The notes beneath the pieces were generated by a model. It was given only the letters and a program-made list of their open reading frames with translations, searched no databases and was not told the DNA's origin. Shown piece by piece: positions 1-9,350 of a stretch of 64,000 nt of DNA (positions are counted from its first letter, which is position 1; the number at the start of each line of letters is the position of its first letter). The stretch comes from Acinetobacter bereziniae LMG 1003 = CIP 70.12 (GTDB taxonomy: Bacteria; Pseudomonadota; Gammaproteobacteria; Pseudomonadales; Moraxellaceae): assembly GCF_000368925.1 (NCBI RefSeq), contig NZ_KB849756.1:1317515-1381514 (forward strand). Direction: 5' to 3'. The translations under genes were made by a program, and so were the position numbers.

Positions 1-341
1 TCAGTCGATAAACCATAAGGTTCTGCATCAGAATTGGAATAAGCATAGACAATTTTCTCCACGCCAACCATCCGCATTGCAGCCAAACACATTGGGCAAG
101 GCTGACCACTTGCATAGACCACACAATCTTTTAAAGATAAACGTTGTAATTTCTGGCAAGCTTGGCGTACTGCGTTCAGTTCTGCATGCGAAGTCGGATC
201 ATTGTGAGCTAAAATCTGATTAACGCCTGTACTCACTAGCTCGCCTTGATAAACAATAACTGCACCGAAAGGACGACCACCTTTCTCAACATTTTCTCTA
301 GCAAGATTCACGGCGTATTGTAAAAACTCAATATCCTGCAT
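1..341 (-). CDS. Nucleoside/guanine deaminase, 3' end cut by window edge
   Basis: This is a cytidine-deaminase-fold hydrolase, probably acting on guanine or a related free base or nucleoside in purine salvage. The first 113 residues are present. They show the zinc ligand and catalytic pair of the family, a His-Ala-Glu motif (H52, E54), and the second zinc site P-C-P-M-C with C82 and C85. The N-terminal GGRPFGAVIV stretch is typical of the GuaD/TadA-like group. The ATG at 339-341 is the first in-frame start. The gene runs off the left edge, so the C-terminal substrate-specificity segment cannot be seen and tRNA-adenosine or cytosine deaminase cannot be fully excluded. Confidence 0.85.
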   Translation of the reverse strand, partial: MQDIEFLQYAVNLARENVEKGGRPFGAVIVYQGELVSTGVNQILAHNDPTSHAELNAVRQACQKLQRLSLKDCVVYASGQPCPMCLAAMRMVGVEKIVYAYSNSDAEPYGLST

Positions 342-397
342 GCTTTCATCTTCTCTTAAATAGCTTAAATTTCAGGCAACATCAGTGAGCAAAAGGT

Positions 398-742
398 TTA
401 AACTTTTTTAACAAACTCAGATTTCAACTTCATTTGACCAATACCCTCAATTTTACAATCGATATCATGACCATCACTACTATCTGTAAGCAAACGAATA
501 CTTTTAACTTTAGTACCCACTTTTACCACTGAAGATGAACCTTTGATTTTTAAATCTTTAATGACAGTAACAGCATCGCCATCTGCCAAAATATTACCTA
601 CAGCATCTTTGATGACAACTTGCTCTTCAGCTTGTGATAACTCACCTTCTTTCCATTCATAACTACATTCAGGGCAAATCAACAAATCACCGTCTTCATA
701 GGTATATTCAGAACTACATTTTGGGCAGTTAGGCAATGACAT
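398..742 (-). CDS. PhnA/YjdM-like zinc-ribbon protein
   Basis: A 114-residue protein of the PhnA (YjdM) family. The N-terminal zinc ribbon has two CxxC pairs (C6/C9 and C23/C26). It is followed by the compact beta-rich PhnA domain with the typical stretch DAVGNILADGDAVTVIKDLK at about residues 46-65. Despite the name, members of this family are not needed for phosphonate breakdown and the role is unknown. The gene stands alone between the deaminase and a DUF488 gene, all on the minus strand, with 57 bp to the deaminase. Family assignment is secure; function is not. Confidence 0.88.
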   Translation of the reverse strand: MSLPNCPKCSSEYTYEDGDLLICPECSYEWKEGELSQAEEQVVIKDAVGNILADGDAVTVIKDLKIKGSSSVVKVGTKVKSIRLLTDSSDGHDIDCKIEGIGQMKLKSEFVKKV

Positions 743-836
743 GATTCACTCCTATAATATTAAAAAAGAAGCATCATAACATCTATCCATTTTTCATCAA
801 CTTAAAACCCCTAACAAATATAAGGAATAATAAACA

Positions 837-1196
837 TCATGACGAGACTGGATGATTCAGCACCTCAAGCAGTACTGTCAGATGATTATGATCTTCATTC
901 TTGACAGCAGTTAATAAAGTCACTGGACCCTGTTGACCCCATTGTCGCAGTTGTTCTAAATGTGCCTGTTGTTGCTCTAATTCAGCCTTATATTTCAGTC
1001 TAAATTCGTCCCAACGATGCTCAATATCTTGGTGATACCATTTTCTTAAATCATTTGAAGGTGTAATTTCTTTAAGCCACACATCAATATGTGCATTTTC
1101 TTTTTTTATTCCGCGCGGCCATAAACGATCCACAAGAATACGTTTTCCATCTTTTTCAGACACTTCCTCATAGATACGCTTTGTATAAATTGTCAC
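837..1196 (-). CDS. DUF488 family protein (YeaO-like)
   Basis: A 119-residue soluble protein of the DUF488 family. The diagnostic segment is near the N terminus, with RILVDRLWPRGI at about residues 19-30, followed by WLKEITPSNDLRKWYHQD. The family is small, widespread and without an established biochemical role. The ATG at 1194-1196 is the natural start. It lies 27 bp downstream of an AHSA1-like gene on the same strand, so the two may be cotranscribed. No signal peptide or membrane segment is visible. Confidence 0.85.
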   Translation of the reverse strand: MTIYTKRIYEEVSEKDGKRILVDRLWPRGIKKENAHIDVWLKEITPSNDLRKWYHQDIEHRWDEFRLKYKAELEQQQAHLEQLRQWGQQGPVTLLTAVKNEDHNHLTVLLEVLNHPVSS

Positions 1197-1223
1197 TTTT
1201 ATTAAACTCTACTGGTCTATTTT

Positions 1224-1670
1224 TTATTGATCAGGAATAGTTGGATTGACTAAAAGACCGAGAAGCTGCAGCGATTCTTGCCAGCCTAAATAACAAGCTT
1301 CAACAGGAATGACTTCAGGAATACCAGACTGAGTAATATTCACTTCCGTTCCCACAAGCACACTTTTTATTTCAATGATGACTTCAATTTCACCAGCCAA
1401 TTCAGGATTATCAAAACGATCAAAATAACGTATGCGTTGATTCGGGATCAGTTCCGCATACGTTCCGCCGAACGAATGAATTGAACCCGTTGAAAAATTG
1501 GTAAATGACATTCGATATGAACCACCCTCTGTGGCATCCATATGATGTATTTTGGCGGTGAAACCATGCGGTGGCATCCACTTAACCAGTGCATCTGGGT
1601 CTAAAAATGCTTTATAAACACGTTCAGGTGGTGCACTAAAAACACGATGCAATTTTACAGTATTACTCAT
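1224..1670 (-). CDS. AHSA1/SRPBCC-domain protein
   Basis: A 148-residue protein of the activator-of-Hsp90-ATPase-like branch of the START/SRPBCC superfamily. The N terminus KLHRVFSAPPERVYKAFLDP and the following region with PHGFTAKIHHMDATEGGSY are characteristic. The tail has the usual WQESLQLLGLLV helix. In bacteria these small hydrophobic-cavity proteins are mostly uncharacterised; binding of a lipid or small aromatic ligand is plausible from the fold. It sits directly upstream (27 bp) of the DUF488 gene on the same strand. Confidence 0.85.
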   Translation of the reverse strand: MSNTVKLHRVFSAPPERVYKAFLDPDALVKWMPPHGFTAKIHHMDATEGGSYRMSFTNFSTGSIHSFGGTYAELIPNQRIRYFDRFDNPELAGEIEVIIEIKSVLVGTEVNITQSGIPEVIPVEACYLGWQESLQLLGLLVNPTIPDQ

Positions 1671-1809
1671 CTTTTACATCCTTGATTATTTATTCTTGTT
1701 AAATATCTAGTTTAGCGCTGTAAATTATTGGTATTTGTATGGCTTTAGTAGTTTGAAACTTAAAAAAGAAAAGCATATCTCTTTGGATATGCTCTATAAA
1801 TAATTGATC

Positions 1810-2190
1810 TCAATTTAATTGTTGATCATCACTCTCTTCGATATCAAAGACATAAGTTGTACATCCCCAACCATCATATTCACCATCGAACTGCTCGGCA
1901 ATCTTAGTAAACCATTGTTCTAAGTCCACAATATCCTCATATTCTGGAAAAAGATTGACATAGATGGTAATCACCCATTCATTAGGATGTACTTCTTCAT
2001 CTAAATACAGTGATATTTTTTGTTCTTCAAGCAACAGAGAAATCGCACATTTTTCAGCAAGTTCCTGTGTCTTGAAATACATTGAGAATTCAAGCTCATG
2101 TATTTCGTCTAAATCATCACCATCTTCGTGCATTTGCCAAAGTAGATTACCATTATCATCTTCTGGAAATTTTTCAAAATCACGAGTCAT
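1810..2190 (-). CDS. rraB: RraB-family ribonuclease E regulator
   Basis: A 126-residue acidic protein matching the RraB (regulator of RNase activity B) family. RraB in E. coli binds the C-terminal scaffold of RNase E and changes degradosome composition and mRNA decay. Seen here are the N-terminal acidic stretch EDDNGNLLWQMHEDGDDLD, the central LYLDEEVHPNEWVITIYVNL core and the WGCTTY motif near the C terminus (about residues 109-114). It is a single gene, with convergent or divergent neighbours far enough away for its own promoter. The family call is good, but whether it acts on RNase E in this species is inference. Confidence 0.8.
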   Translation of the reverse strand: MTRDFEKFPEDDNGNLLWQMHEDGDDLDEIHELEFSMYFKTQELAEKCAISLLLEEQKISLYLDEEVHPNEWVITIYVNLFPEYEDIVDLEQWFTKIAEQFDGEYDGWGCTTYVFDIEESDDQQLN

Positions 2191-2405
2191 GGCAGCGTCC
2201 TCTTATAGGGTTTTAAAATAGGATGACTTTAAAAATAACAAAACTTTATGACAGTTTTAAAATATTGCCTATTCGCACACAAATTACTACTTTTATTTGG
2301 CTTTGTTTTGTAATAAAAAATGAATTAATTCTATGATAAATAAAAATTCCTAAGGCTTACTGGCGGTTACTAAGTCGTGCTAAAACCAATACTCAAAGGT
2401 GAACA

Positions 2406-3152
2406 ATGACACATTTTAATAATCATCAATTGCAGGAAATTCGTTTACTTCTTCAACAAAACCGTAAAGTTGAAGCAGTTAAATATGTTAAAGATCACTC
2501 AAATTTAGGTTTAAAAGAGTCCAAAGACTTTGTTGATCAATTTGAAAATCAGGCGCAATTTTTTAACAGTGAATACGCTCATCAGAACACAGATGATTTA
2601 AATACACCCCAACCGATACAACATCATGAAGTTCTATCGCTCATCCAACAAGGTCGTAAGATTGAAGCAATAAAATTGGTCATGGACCAATGTCATCTGG
2701 GTCTAAAAGATGCTAAAGATTTTGTGGAGGAATTAGCTGAGAATCCTGATTCTAACATTCTCGACTTTGAATCTGACCAGGATTTTTATCAGCGTTCTCA
2801 TCCTCAGTACAAATCTATTCAAACCAACTACAGCACAGGTGAAATTTTTATTTTATATCAGGATGGTCGTAAAGAACGCATTAATGAACATCATCCTGAC
2901 TGGGATGATATTATGGATCAATTTGGTGGTGGAGCAAGCTATGATTCAGCAACGGATTATCTTACCGCTATGCAAACAAGAACCCAGAAAACCACAACAG
3001 ATGCCACGCTTCACGTGCACAATCGTCCAAGCGCCTCAACAAGCCCATTGGTAGGAATTGAAGATCAATCGAAGAAAAAACTTTCACCTTTGTTTATCAT
3101 TGTTATCGTGATCATTATTGCATTCATACTCTACTTGTTAAGCACCCGCTAA
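2406..3152 (+). CDS. Tail-anchored protein with two L7/L12-C-terminal-like motifs
   Basis: An unknown protein of 248 residues. Two copies of a short helical unit resemble the end of ribosomal protein L7/L12 (pattern R-K-x-E-A-x-K-x-V-x-x-x-x-x-L-G-L-K-x-[SA]-K-D-F-V), at about residues 17-43 and 84-109. A middle part contains an HPDW motif (about 162-165). A single C-terminal membrane helix (about 227-246) ends with only TR outside, so it looks tail-anchored with the bulk in the cytoplasm. The ATG follows AGGTGAACA, a good ribosome site. The next gene (3245) is a diverged paralog sharing the HPDW motif and the tail helix. What binds the L7/L12-like units is unknown. Confidence 0.7.
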   Translation: MTHFNNHQLQEIRLLLQQNRKVEAVKYVKDHSNLGLKESKDFVDQFENQAQFFNSEYAHQNTDDLNTPQPIQHHEVLSLIQQGRKIEAIKLVMDQCHLGLKDAKDFVEELAENPDSNILDFESDQDFYQRSHPQYKSIQTNYSTGEIFILYQDGRKERINEHHPDWDDIMDQFGGGASYDSATDYLTAMQTRTQKTTTDATLHVHNRPSASTSPLVGIEDQSKKKLSPLFIIVIVIIIAFILYLLSTR

Positions 3153-3244
3153 GAAAAACATGCATCTAATCATGTTTAAACAAAGTTCTAAAATTTTATT
3201 TACCCATCTTTTACATCAAGATTAATCAGTATTTTGAGGGCACT

Positions 3245-3838
3245 ATGTATCAACTTAACCCACAACAATTACAAGAATTCTCTACACTAATGAAACTGAG
3301 TCAATACGATCAAGCAGAACAACTTTTAATTGAACAGCTTCATTTAAGCCCAATTACATCAAAGAATTTAGTACATGCACTCAGCCAATCTGATGAAGCG
3401 ATGAAAAGTTTTCAGGCAAATCCGCAAATTGTGTTTGCCGATTCTGCTGAATTCGATAAAGAAATGAAAGCGGTAGAACATAAATCTTTTGAGTTTAATT
3501 TTTCTTCCAGTAAAGTGAAAATGACCAATAAGGAAGGAAAAGTCGTCGAAATTGATGACCAACATCCAGATTGGCAAGAAATCAAAAAACAATTCAATAT
3601 TGATTTAACTCAACCTGATGCATTGTCTAAGTTTGCTGAAAGTTTTAGGCAAGGACAATCACAAAATAAAGACTCGCAAGAAACCTTTTCATCTCAAGAT
3701 ACCAGCGCTTCACCTCATTCATCCACCCCAGCAAGCGTTGAAGACTTAAACCATCAAAATAAATCCAGCTCACTCTGGCTACTGATTGGATTCATTTTGC
3801 TGGTCGGGATAGCCGCCTTTTATTATTTTAAGACCTAA
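3245..3838 (+). CDS. Tail-anchored paralog of the preceding L7/L12-like protein
   Basis: A 197-residue protein of unknown function. It shares with its upstream neighbour an N-terminal helical unit (a single, more diverged copy, about residues 7-45), the D-x-Q-H-P-D-W motif (about residues 108-114), a serine/threonine-rich linker and a C-terminal membrane helix (about 175-194) ending in KT. The ATG is preceded by TTTGAGGGCACT, a clear ribosome site. The 92-bp gap to the first gene suggests tandem duplication and possibly one transcript. It converges on the metallophosphoesterase gene, ending 13 bp from it. Confidence 0.65.
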   Translation: MYQLNPQQLQEFSTLMKLSQYDQAEQLLIEQLHLSPITSKNLVHALSQSDEAMKSFQANPQIVFADSAEFDKEMKAVEHKSFEFNFSSSKVKMTNKEGKVVEIDDQHPDWQEIKKQFNIDLTQPDALSKFAESFRQGQSQNKDSQETFSSQDTSASPHSSTPASVEDLNHQNKSSSLWLLIGFILLVGIAAFYYFKT

Positions 3839-3850
3839 ATTCATTTGAAA

Positions 3851-4882
3851 TTAATATAATTCAATAATATCAATCGTTGGTGGCACTCTAAAGCGGAATG
3901 GTACACCCACCATTCCAGTACCCACACTGACAAAAACATCTGCATTCTCATGCTGATATAAGCCACGTTTATGCCCTAAGATCGACACCTTTTTCATCAC
4001 ATAACTGGTTAACCACGGTAACTCAACTTGTCCACCATGTGTATGACCAGACAGCATTAATGGACGTGTCGGTAATTGCGGAACCATATCCACTGTATCA
4101 GGATTATGCGATAAAATTAACCATGGTTTATCTTGAGGTAATTCAGGCATATATCGCATATCGGCTTTACCAGCCCATAAGTCTCCAATCCCGATTAAAC
4201 GAAAGTCATCGAACTCAACAATTTTTCCTTCAATGTCCATTACATTGTTGGCTTGTAATGCTTTTGCCAGCAACGTTTGAATAGGTGGTCCAGGATATTG
4301 TTCATCATGGTTACCATTGACAGAATAAACAGGTGCTTGAATCTCTTTTAAAATGGCGAGTTCTTCGACCAGTTTATTTTCAGGCTCATAAGTCCAATCC
4401 CCAGCAACCACAACAAAATCAGGTTGTGCTAAGTTGACTTTTTTCACAATTGTTTTGAGTTGACGTTCATGCCCTGAAAAAAGCCCGATATGTAAATCTG
4501 CTAACAATGCAACTTTGACAGGTCGTACAAAACGTTGTGATTGTCCTAGAGCATAAGATAAATGTTTGACATGTACCGTATGCGGTTCAATGAACCGTGC
4601 ATATATCAATAAAGCGCTCAATATGAAAACAAAAATACTTTCGTGTATGGAAAATATTCCAATCCAACCTGCATAAATGCTAAAAAACAACAACGGAATT
4701 AATAGATAAGACAGGTAAAATGCCAACAAATGGACGAAAGACTTAAAAGGATGGATTGTTTCAGTTCTAGATTGGCTTATCCATGCTTGGCTGACTCCCC
4801 ATATGGCAAGCACAATAAAGCAGAGATAAAAAATTGAGGTTATCGTTAGGGTTGGAAACATATTCAATCTCTCAAGTACCAT
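3851..4882 (-). CDS. Membrane metallophosphoesterase
   Basis: A calcineurin-like phosphoesterase anchored by an N-terminal membrane region of about three helices (roughly residues 12-31, 48-70 and 75-96). The metal-binding motifs appear in order: D-L-H (129-131), G-D-W-T (about 161), G-N-H-D (about 191) and G-H-T-H-G-G (near 279). This is the YaeI/YkuE-like type, some members of which hydrolyse UDP-2,3-diacylglucosamine-like lipids; the substrate here is unknown. Two starts are possible: the ATG at 4880-4882, or the ATG at 4859-4861 (MFPTLT...), which has a better upstream GAGAG. The second is slightly preferred and shortens the protein by seven residues. Confidence 0.85.
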   Translation of the reverse strand: MVLERLNMFPTLTITSIFYLCFIVLAIWGVSQAWISQSRTETIHPFKSFVHLLAFYLSYLLIPLLFFSIYAGWIGIFSIHESIFVFILSALLIYARFIEPHTVHVKHLSYALGQSQRFVRPVKVALLADLHIGLFSGHERQLKTIVKKVNLAQPDFVVVAGDWTYEPENKLVEELAILKEIQAPVYSVNGNHDEQYPGPPIQTLLAKALQANNVMDIEGKIVEFDDFRLIGIGDLWAGKADMRYMPELPQDKPWLILSHNPDTVDMVPQLPTRPLMLSGHTHGGQVELPWLTSYVMKKVSILGHKRGLYQHENADVFVSVGTGMVGVPFRFRVPPTIDIIELY

Positions 4883-4957
4883 GTACTTGTCATCTCATTA
4901 TTTATCTTTTCAATGAAGACAATTATACTCTAGCTCTGAAAAATCTTAGAAAATATT

Positions 4958-6586
4958 ATGCAACGAACGATCAATCGTAATACTCAATTACAGCAAAAAG
5001 ATGACAATCAACAGTTTAAAAACTGGCTGCTTGTTCTCAGCTCGTGCTTATTTCTAAGTCTTTCGGCATGCTCTACTTTACCAAAACAGCAAAATATCAA
5101 GCCAGAATATGCCTATGACATAGACACCAAAGACACTTCTTTGGCAAAAATTATTAACCCCTTAAAAAGTCAAAATCCAGAATTAACAGGTTATCACGTT
5201 CTGTATGATCCTCTTGAAGCCATTGCAGCGCGTATTAATCTGATCGAAAAAGCACAAAAAACATTAGATCTACAATATTACATTTGGGACAATGACAAAA
5301 TTGGTTCATTGGCTTTGTATAAAATTATTGAAGCTGCTGATCGTGGTGTCAAAGTCCGCCTACTGATTGATGATAACAATGCCAAACAAATGGAAGGGGT
5401 TTATCTCGCGTTAGATCAGCATCCAAACATTGAAGTTAAATTATTCAACCCATATCGTTTTAGAAGCTTGCGCCCGATTGACATGGTACTGGATTTAAAA
5501 CGTATCAATCGCCGGATGCATAATAAAACCTTTACTGCTGACAATCAGATTTCTTTGATTGGCGGACGTAATATGAGTAATCAATATTATAATGTCAGTG
5601 ACAATTACCAATTTTCAGATGTTGATGTCATGTTGGTTGGACAAGCAGTAGATGATATTACCCATTCCTTTGATGAATATTGGAATCACAGCTATGCTTA
5701 TCCTGTCAGAAATATTGTCAATCACAATACTTATACCCTGCGTTATGACAACTTAAAACAACAACTCACCCACCATTACCAAGAAATAACAGTGCAAAAT
5801 TATTTAAATTTAAGTAATCGCACACATGCCTTTGATGAATGGCTGCATCACAATATCCAACTCGATTGGGTTAAAGCGGAAGTCGTAAAAGACGCACCAG
5901 ATAAAATTCAGGCAAAAGCAAAAAAAGAACAACATCTCAACTTTCAGATGGTTAAACGTTTAGATATCCCCACGCAAAGTGTAGATCTCATTTCTGCCTA
6001 TTTTGTGCCGCAGAAAAAGGGAGAAGCAAAACTGATTGAACTGGCACAAGAAGGTGTCAAAGTTCGTGTTTTGACCAATTCATTTAAAGCCAATGATGTC
6101 GCGCTAGTCCATGCGTTTTATGCTAAATACCGTGATGATTTGCTTAAAAATGGTGTAGAGCTATATGAATTCCTTCCAGCTGTCTCTGAAGAAAATTTAT
6201 ATGCCAATTCAGAAGAAATCTCAAAAAAAGCCAAAGTCAGTTTAAAAGGATTAAGCCGTTCAAGTTTGCATGCCAAATTAATGGCGATCGACAATAAGCA
6301 AGTATTTATTGGCTCTTTTAATTTTGATCCACGTTCCGCCAACTTAAACACAGAAATTGGGGTGATTATCAATAGCCCGCCATTGGCCAATGCGGTACAT
6401 AAGACCATGGATGAGCATTTAAAAAAATATGCCTATAAATTAGTTTTAGACTCACAAAACAAAATTAACTGGCTGAAAGAAACACCTCAAGGCATTGTTA
6501 CGCTTAGAAAAGAGCCCAAAATGAAATGGTGGCAAAAAGCTGGCATTAAAGTGATTTCATGGTTGCCGATCGAAGGCTTTATGTAA
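4958..6586 (+). CDS. Phospholipase D-family lipoprotein, ClsC-like cardiolipin synthase
   Basis: A 542-residue phosphatidyltransferase/phospholipase D. Two HKD motifs are visible, H-N-K-T-F-T-A-D near residue 188 and H-A-K-L-M-A-I-D near 438, each followed by the G-G-R-N or G-S-F-N signature. The N terminus is unusual: after a hydrophilic start it has a hydrophobic segment ending in a lipobox (LSLSAC, Cys about residue 38), so it should be a lipid-anchored envelope protein. The layout matches the ClsC (YmdC) group, which makes cardiolipin from two phospholipids. No YmdB-like partner is adjacent. Substrate is inferred from family only. Confidence 0.82.
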   Translation: MQRTINRNTQLQQKDDNQQFKNWLLVLSSCLFLSLSACSTLPKQQNIKPEYAYDIDTKDTSLAKIINPLKSQNPELTGYHVLYDPLEAIAARINLIEKAQKTLDLQYYIWDNDKIGSLALYKIIEAADRGVKVRLLIDDNNAKQMEGVYLALDQHPNIEVKLFNPYRFRSLRPIDMVLDLKRINRRMHNKTFTADNQISLIGGRNMSNQYYNVSDNYQFSDVDVMLVGQAVDDITHSFDEYWNHSYAYPVRNIVNHNTYTLRYDNLKQQLTHHYQEITVQNYLNLSNRTHAFDEWLHHNIQLDWVKAEVVKDAPDKIQAKAKKEQHLNFQMVKRLDIPTQSVDLISAYFVPQKKGEAKLIELAQEGVKVRVLTNSFKANDVALVHAFYAKYRDDLLKNGVELYEFLPAVSEENLYANSEEISKKAKVSLKGLSRSSLHAKLMAIDNKQVFIGSFNFDPRSANLNTEIGVIINSPPLANAVHKTMDEHLKKYAYKLVLDSQNKINWLKETPQGIVTLRKEPKMKWWQKAGIKVISWLPIEGFM

Positions 6587-6829
6587 GTCTAGAAAATTGT
6601 TAGACCTTTTTGTTGATTCATTTATTTCGTACTTTTGAATCATATAGATGATCTTTCTATCATGAGACGACATGAATGTCGCCATGTTGAGTGGTGTATA
6701 TGAGTAAAAACAAAGCGCTGCTGGGTTTGCAGCGCAAGAATACACCGAAATAAAACATGGGTTGAGCAAAGTGAAGCTTCGCCTACGCAAATTTATTTAA
6801 TGAAGAAAAATACAATAACCTATTGAAAA

Positions 6830-7651
6830 CTAGTCCATTGTAAGAACTTCTTTCTGTAAGTCTTCCAAACCTTTTTGCATCATTTCTTGGACTTGTTGAG
6901 TCAGCGTTTCAACAGTATGTCCTTCTGTAGAAATAGCGGGAAAGGTTTTTAAATGTGCCACTACTTTAGGCATTTCTAAAACGGCTTGTACATGCTCAAC
7001 AAATCCTGTTTCACCAATAAATGGAACCACGGTATCTAATTTTCCATCTTGATTGACATAGCAAATTACACAGACTTGTACAGGCTTTTTAGCCTCAATG
7101 GCTGCGCCTAAAATACGCCCATGGACTTTCTTAACTTTTGATCCATCTGTGGTTGTTGCTTCTGGGAAAAACAATACAGGAATATCTTTACGTAAAAAAT
7201 CTGCAATTTGTTCACGGATACGAACAGAGTCCCCAGAACCACGTTTAATAAATAATGTACCACCACCTTTCGCAAGATTTCCAAAGACTGGCCAACTCTC
7301 GATTTCAGCCTTCGCCAAGAAAAATACACGTGCACCTGAGCCAAGAACAGCAATATCTAACCAAGAAATATGATTACTCACCCACAATGCAGGTTCACGT
7401 GGAATATCACCATGGACACGCACATCCACATTGAACACTTCGCTCAAACGGCGACAAAAATATTGAACGTAACGGGTATTTTTTGGATTATTTGGATCTT
7501 TATATAATTGATGGCGATAAACGAGATAAAAGCCTTCTGCAACAGCAGATGTACTTGATACTAATTTTTTACCATATAAAAAAACTTTAGATAAAGCACT
7601 TAAATTCGATGATTTTGACTTTTTGATTGCTTGTTGTTGAGTCATAGACAT
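6830..7651 (-). CDS. Lysophospholipid (1-acylglycerol-3-phosphate) acyltransferase-like protein
   Basis: A 273-residue member of the PlsC/LPLAT acyltransferase family, probably at the inner membrane. The catalytic NHxxxxD box is N-H-I-S-W-L-D (H94, D99). The acceptor-binding block is F-P-E-A-T-T-T-D-G (about residues 162-170), preceded by the IKRGSGDSVR stretch. A short N-terminal basic and hydrophobic region may hold it to the membrane. Members transfer acyl chains to lysophosphatidate or to lyso-ornithine lipid; the exact acceptor cannot be read from the sequence. It stands alone, separated from hflX by a 324-bp divergent intergenic region. Confidence 0.85.
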   Translation of the reverse strand: MSMTQQQAIKKSKSSNLSALSKVFLYGKKLVSSTSAVAEGFYLVYRHQLYKDPNNPKNTRYVQYFCRRLSEVFNVDVRVHGDIPREPALWVSNHISWLDIAVLGSGARVFFLAKAEIESWPVFGNLAKGGGTLFIKRGSGDSVRIREQIADFLRKDIPVLFFPEATTTDGSKVKKVHGRILGAAIEAKKPVQVCVICYVNQDGKLDTVVPFIGETGFVEHVQAVLEMPKVVAHLKTFPAISTEGHTVETLTQQVQEMMQKGLEDLQKEVLTMD

Positions 7652-7975
7652 TCACTAAACAGAATATATTTCATATTAAACCACGGCTATTGTATACAAA
7701 TCATATTCAACTTGCATTGACCTTAAATCGTTTTAGTAAAATTTAACTCACTACTGATGATTATAATCGGTGCTCTATCATTTTAAATAGATCAAATTTT
7801 TTCAAGAATATGATCTTTTTATAGCATCTGTTAAGCCCGTTCTTTTTCGGTTAAAACGGGCATCTCACTTATTGTTTGCAATTTTATTTCATTACACCAA
7901 CACTCATTCAGGATTTACACTGCAATATCCTTTAGAATGAATTTTTATCCAAGCAATGGCTGAGTTGTATTATCT
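7652..7975. other. Divergent intergenic region between acyltransferase and hflX
   Basis: This stretch is AT-rich and without a credible ORF. It contains one inverted repeat with arms GCCCGTT/AACGGGC at 7835-7861, without a following T-run on either strand, so it is not a convincing terminator and could be a transcript structure or protein site. Both flanking genes point outward, so two promoters must lie here; no strong consensus pair stands out. Confidence 0.5.
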
Positions 7976-9307
7976 GTGGAATATGTTGATCAAAGTCAAG
8001 GTTGTGAAAAAACCATTCTAGTCACAGTAAATGTTCAAATCTTAGAAGATTTAGATCCAGAAGAATTTCGCTTGTTGGCAAAGTCTGCTGGGGCAGAGAT
8101 TCTAGACCATTTAACCGTACAACGGATTAAACCTGATCCAAAATTCTTTATTGGTACAGGAAAAGCAGAAGAAATTGCTGAGCAAGTCGAGAATGATGAA
8201 ATTGAATTGGTGATTTTTGACCAAGCCCTATCCCCTGCTCAGGAAAGAAATTTAGAACGCATTTTAAAATGCCGTGTTATTGATCGTACTGGTTTAATTT
8301 TGGATATTTTTGCACAACGTGCACGTACACATGAAGGTAAATTACAAGTTGAGTTGGCTCAGCTTGATCATTTGTCTTCTCGTTTAGTGCGTAGTCGAAG
8401 CAATTTAGATAGCCAAAAAGGAGGAATTGGTTTACGTGGACCTGGTGAAACATTACTTGAGACAGATCGCCGTTTATTACGTATTCGTATGGAGCAACTC
8501 AAAGATCGTCTAGAAAAAGTTCGTAAAACACGAGTTCAGGGGCGTGCAGCGCGTCAAAAGGCCAATATTCCAACCGTTTCCTTAGTGGGTTATACCAATG
8601 CAGGAAAATCAACACTGTTTAATATTTTGGCAAACAGTGATGTTTATGCAGCTGATCAGCTCTTTGCAACATTAGATCCAACATTGCGTCGTTTGGATTG
8701 GGATGGTATTGGCACATTGGTTCTTGCAGATACTGTTGGTTTTGTGCGCAATCTCGCTCATTCTTTAGTCGAATCTTTTAAAGCTACGCTAGAAGAAACC
8801 TTAGAGGCAACTTTGTTGCTACATGTGATCGATGCCAGTAGTCCAGACATGATGGAGCAAATCGATGCGGTTGAAACCGTATTAAAAGAAATTGGTGCTG
8901 ATATTCCAACGCTTAGGGTGTATAACAAAATTGACCAAAGTCATGATGAAGCAAAAATCATCTATGCCAAACCTCATCAACCCGAGCGTGTTTATGTTTC
9001 AGCCCATACCAAACAAGGCTTAGACCTGCTTCGTAGAGCAGTGCATGAATGTTTAATGGGACAAATTCAAAAATTTGAACTGCGCTTAAAACCTGCTTAT
9101 GGGAAACTCAAAAATCAGCTTTATGAATTGAATGTGATTGAATCCGAACATTATGATGATGACGGTCAACTCCTTTTGAGCATTGCCATTGCTCCGCATA
9201 AACTTGAGCAGCTCATTAAACAGGCACATTTACCGATTGATGAAATTCTTGGAGAGAAAGCCCAACAGTTTAAAAGACCATTAGAAGAGTTTGAAATAAA
9301 GCGCTAA
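7976..9307 (+). CDS. hflX: HflX ribosome-splitting GTPase
   Basis: A 443-residue GTPase of the Obg-HflX superfamily, which binds the large ribosomal subunit and rescues stalled or heat-damaged ribosomes. The N-terminal nucleotide-binding-like domain is followed by a helical linker, then the G domain: G1 G-Y-T-N-A-G-K-S near residue 205, G3 D-T-V-G-F near 250, G4 N-K-I-D near 316. The start codon is GTG; an in-frame stop at 7961-7963 leaves no other start upstream. The gene is followed at 43 bp by an lrgAB-like pair on the same strand, so readthrough is possible. No hfq is present beside it, unlike E. coli. Confidence 0.95.
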   Translation: MEYVDQSQGCEKTILVTVNVQILEDLDPEEFRLLAKSAGAEILDHLTVQRIKPDPKFFIGTGKAEEIAEQVENDEIELVIFDQALSPAQERNLERILKCRVIDRTGLILDIFAQRARTHEGKLQVELAQLDHLSSRLVRSRSNLDSQKGGIGLRGPGETLLETDRRLLRIRMEQLKDRLEKVRKTRVQGRAARQKANIPTVSLVGYTNAGKSTLFNILANSDVYAADQLFATLDPTLRRLDWDGIGTLVLADTVGFVRNLAHSLVESFKATLEETLEATLLLHVIDASSPDMMEQIDAVETVLKEIGADIPTLRVYNKIDQSHDEAKIIYAKPHQPERVYVSAHTKQGLDLLRRAVHECLMGQIQKFELRLKPAYGKLKNQLYELNVIESEHYDDDGQLLLSIAIAPHKLEQLIKQAHLPIDEILGEKAQQFKRPLEEFEIKR

Positions 9308-9350
9308 ATCGGTTAAAACGTGAAAGGTCAAATTTTATAAATAAACACAC

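Noticed and set aside
1964..2221. Plus-strand ORF opposite rraB
   Set aside because: Serine/cysteine-rich shadow frame of a well supported minus-strand gene.
7835..7861. GCCCGTT/AACGGGC inverted repeat as a terminator
   Set aside because: No T-run on either side and it lies between divergent genes where no terminator is expected.
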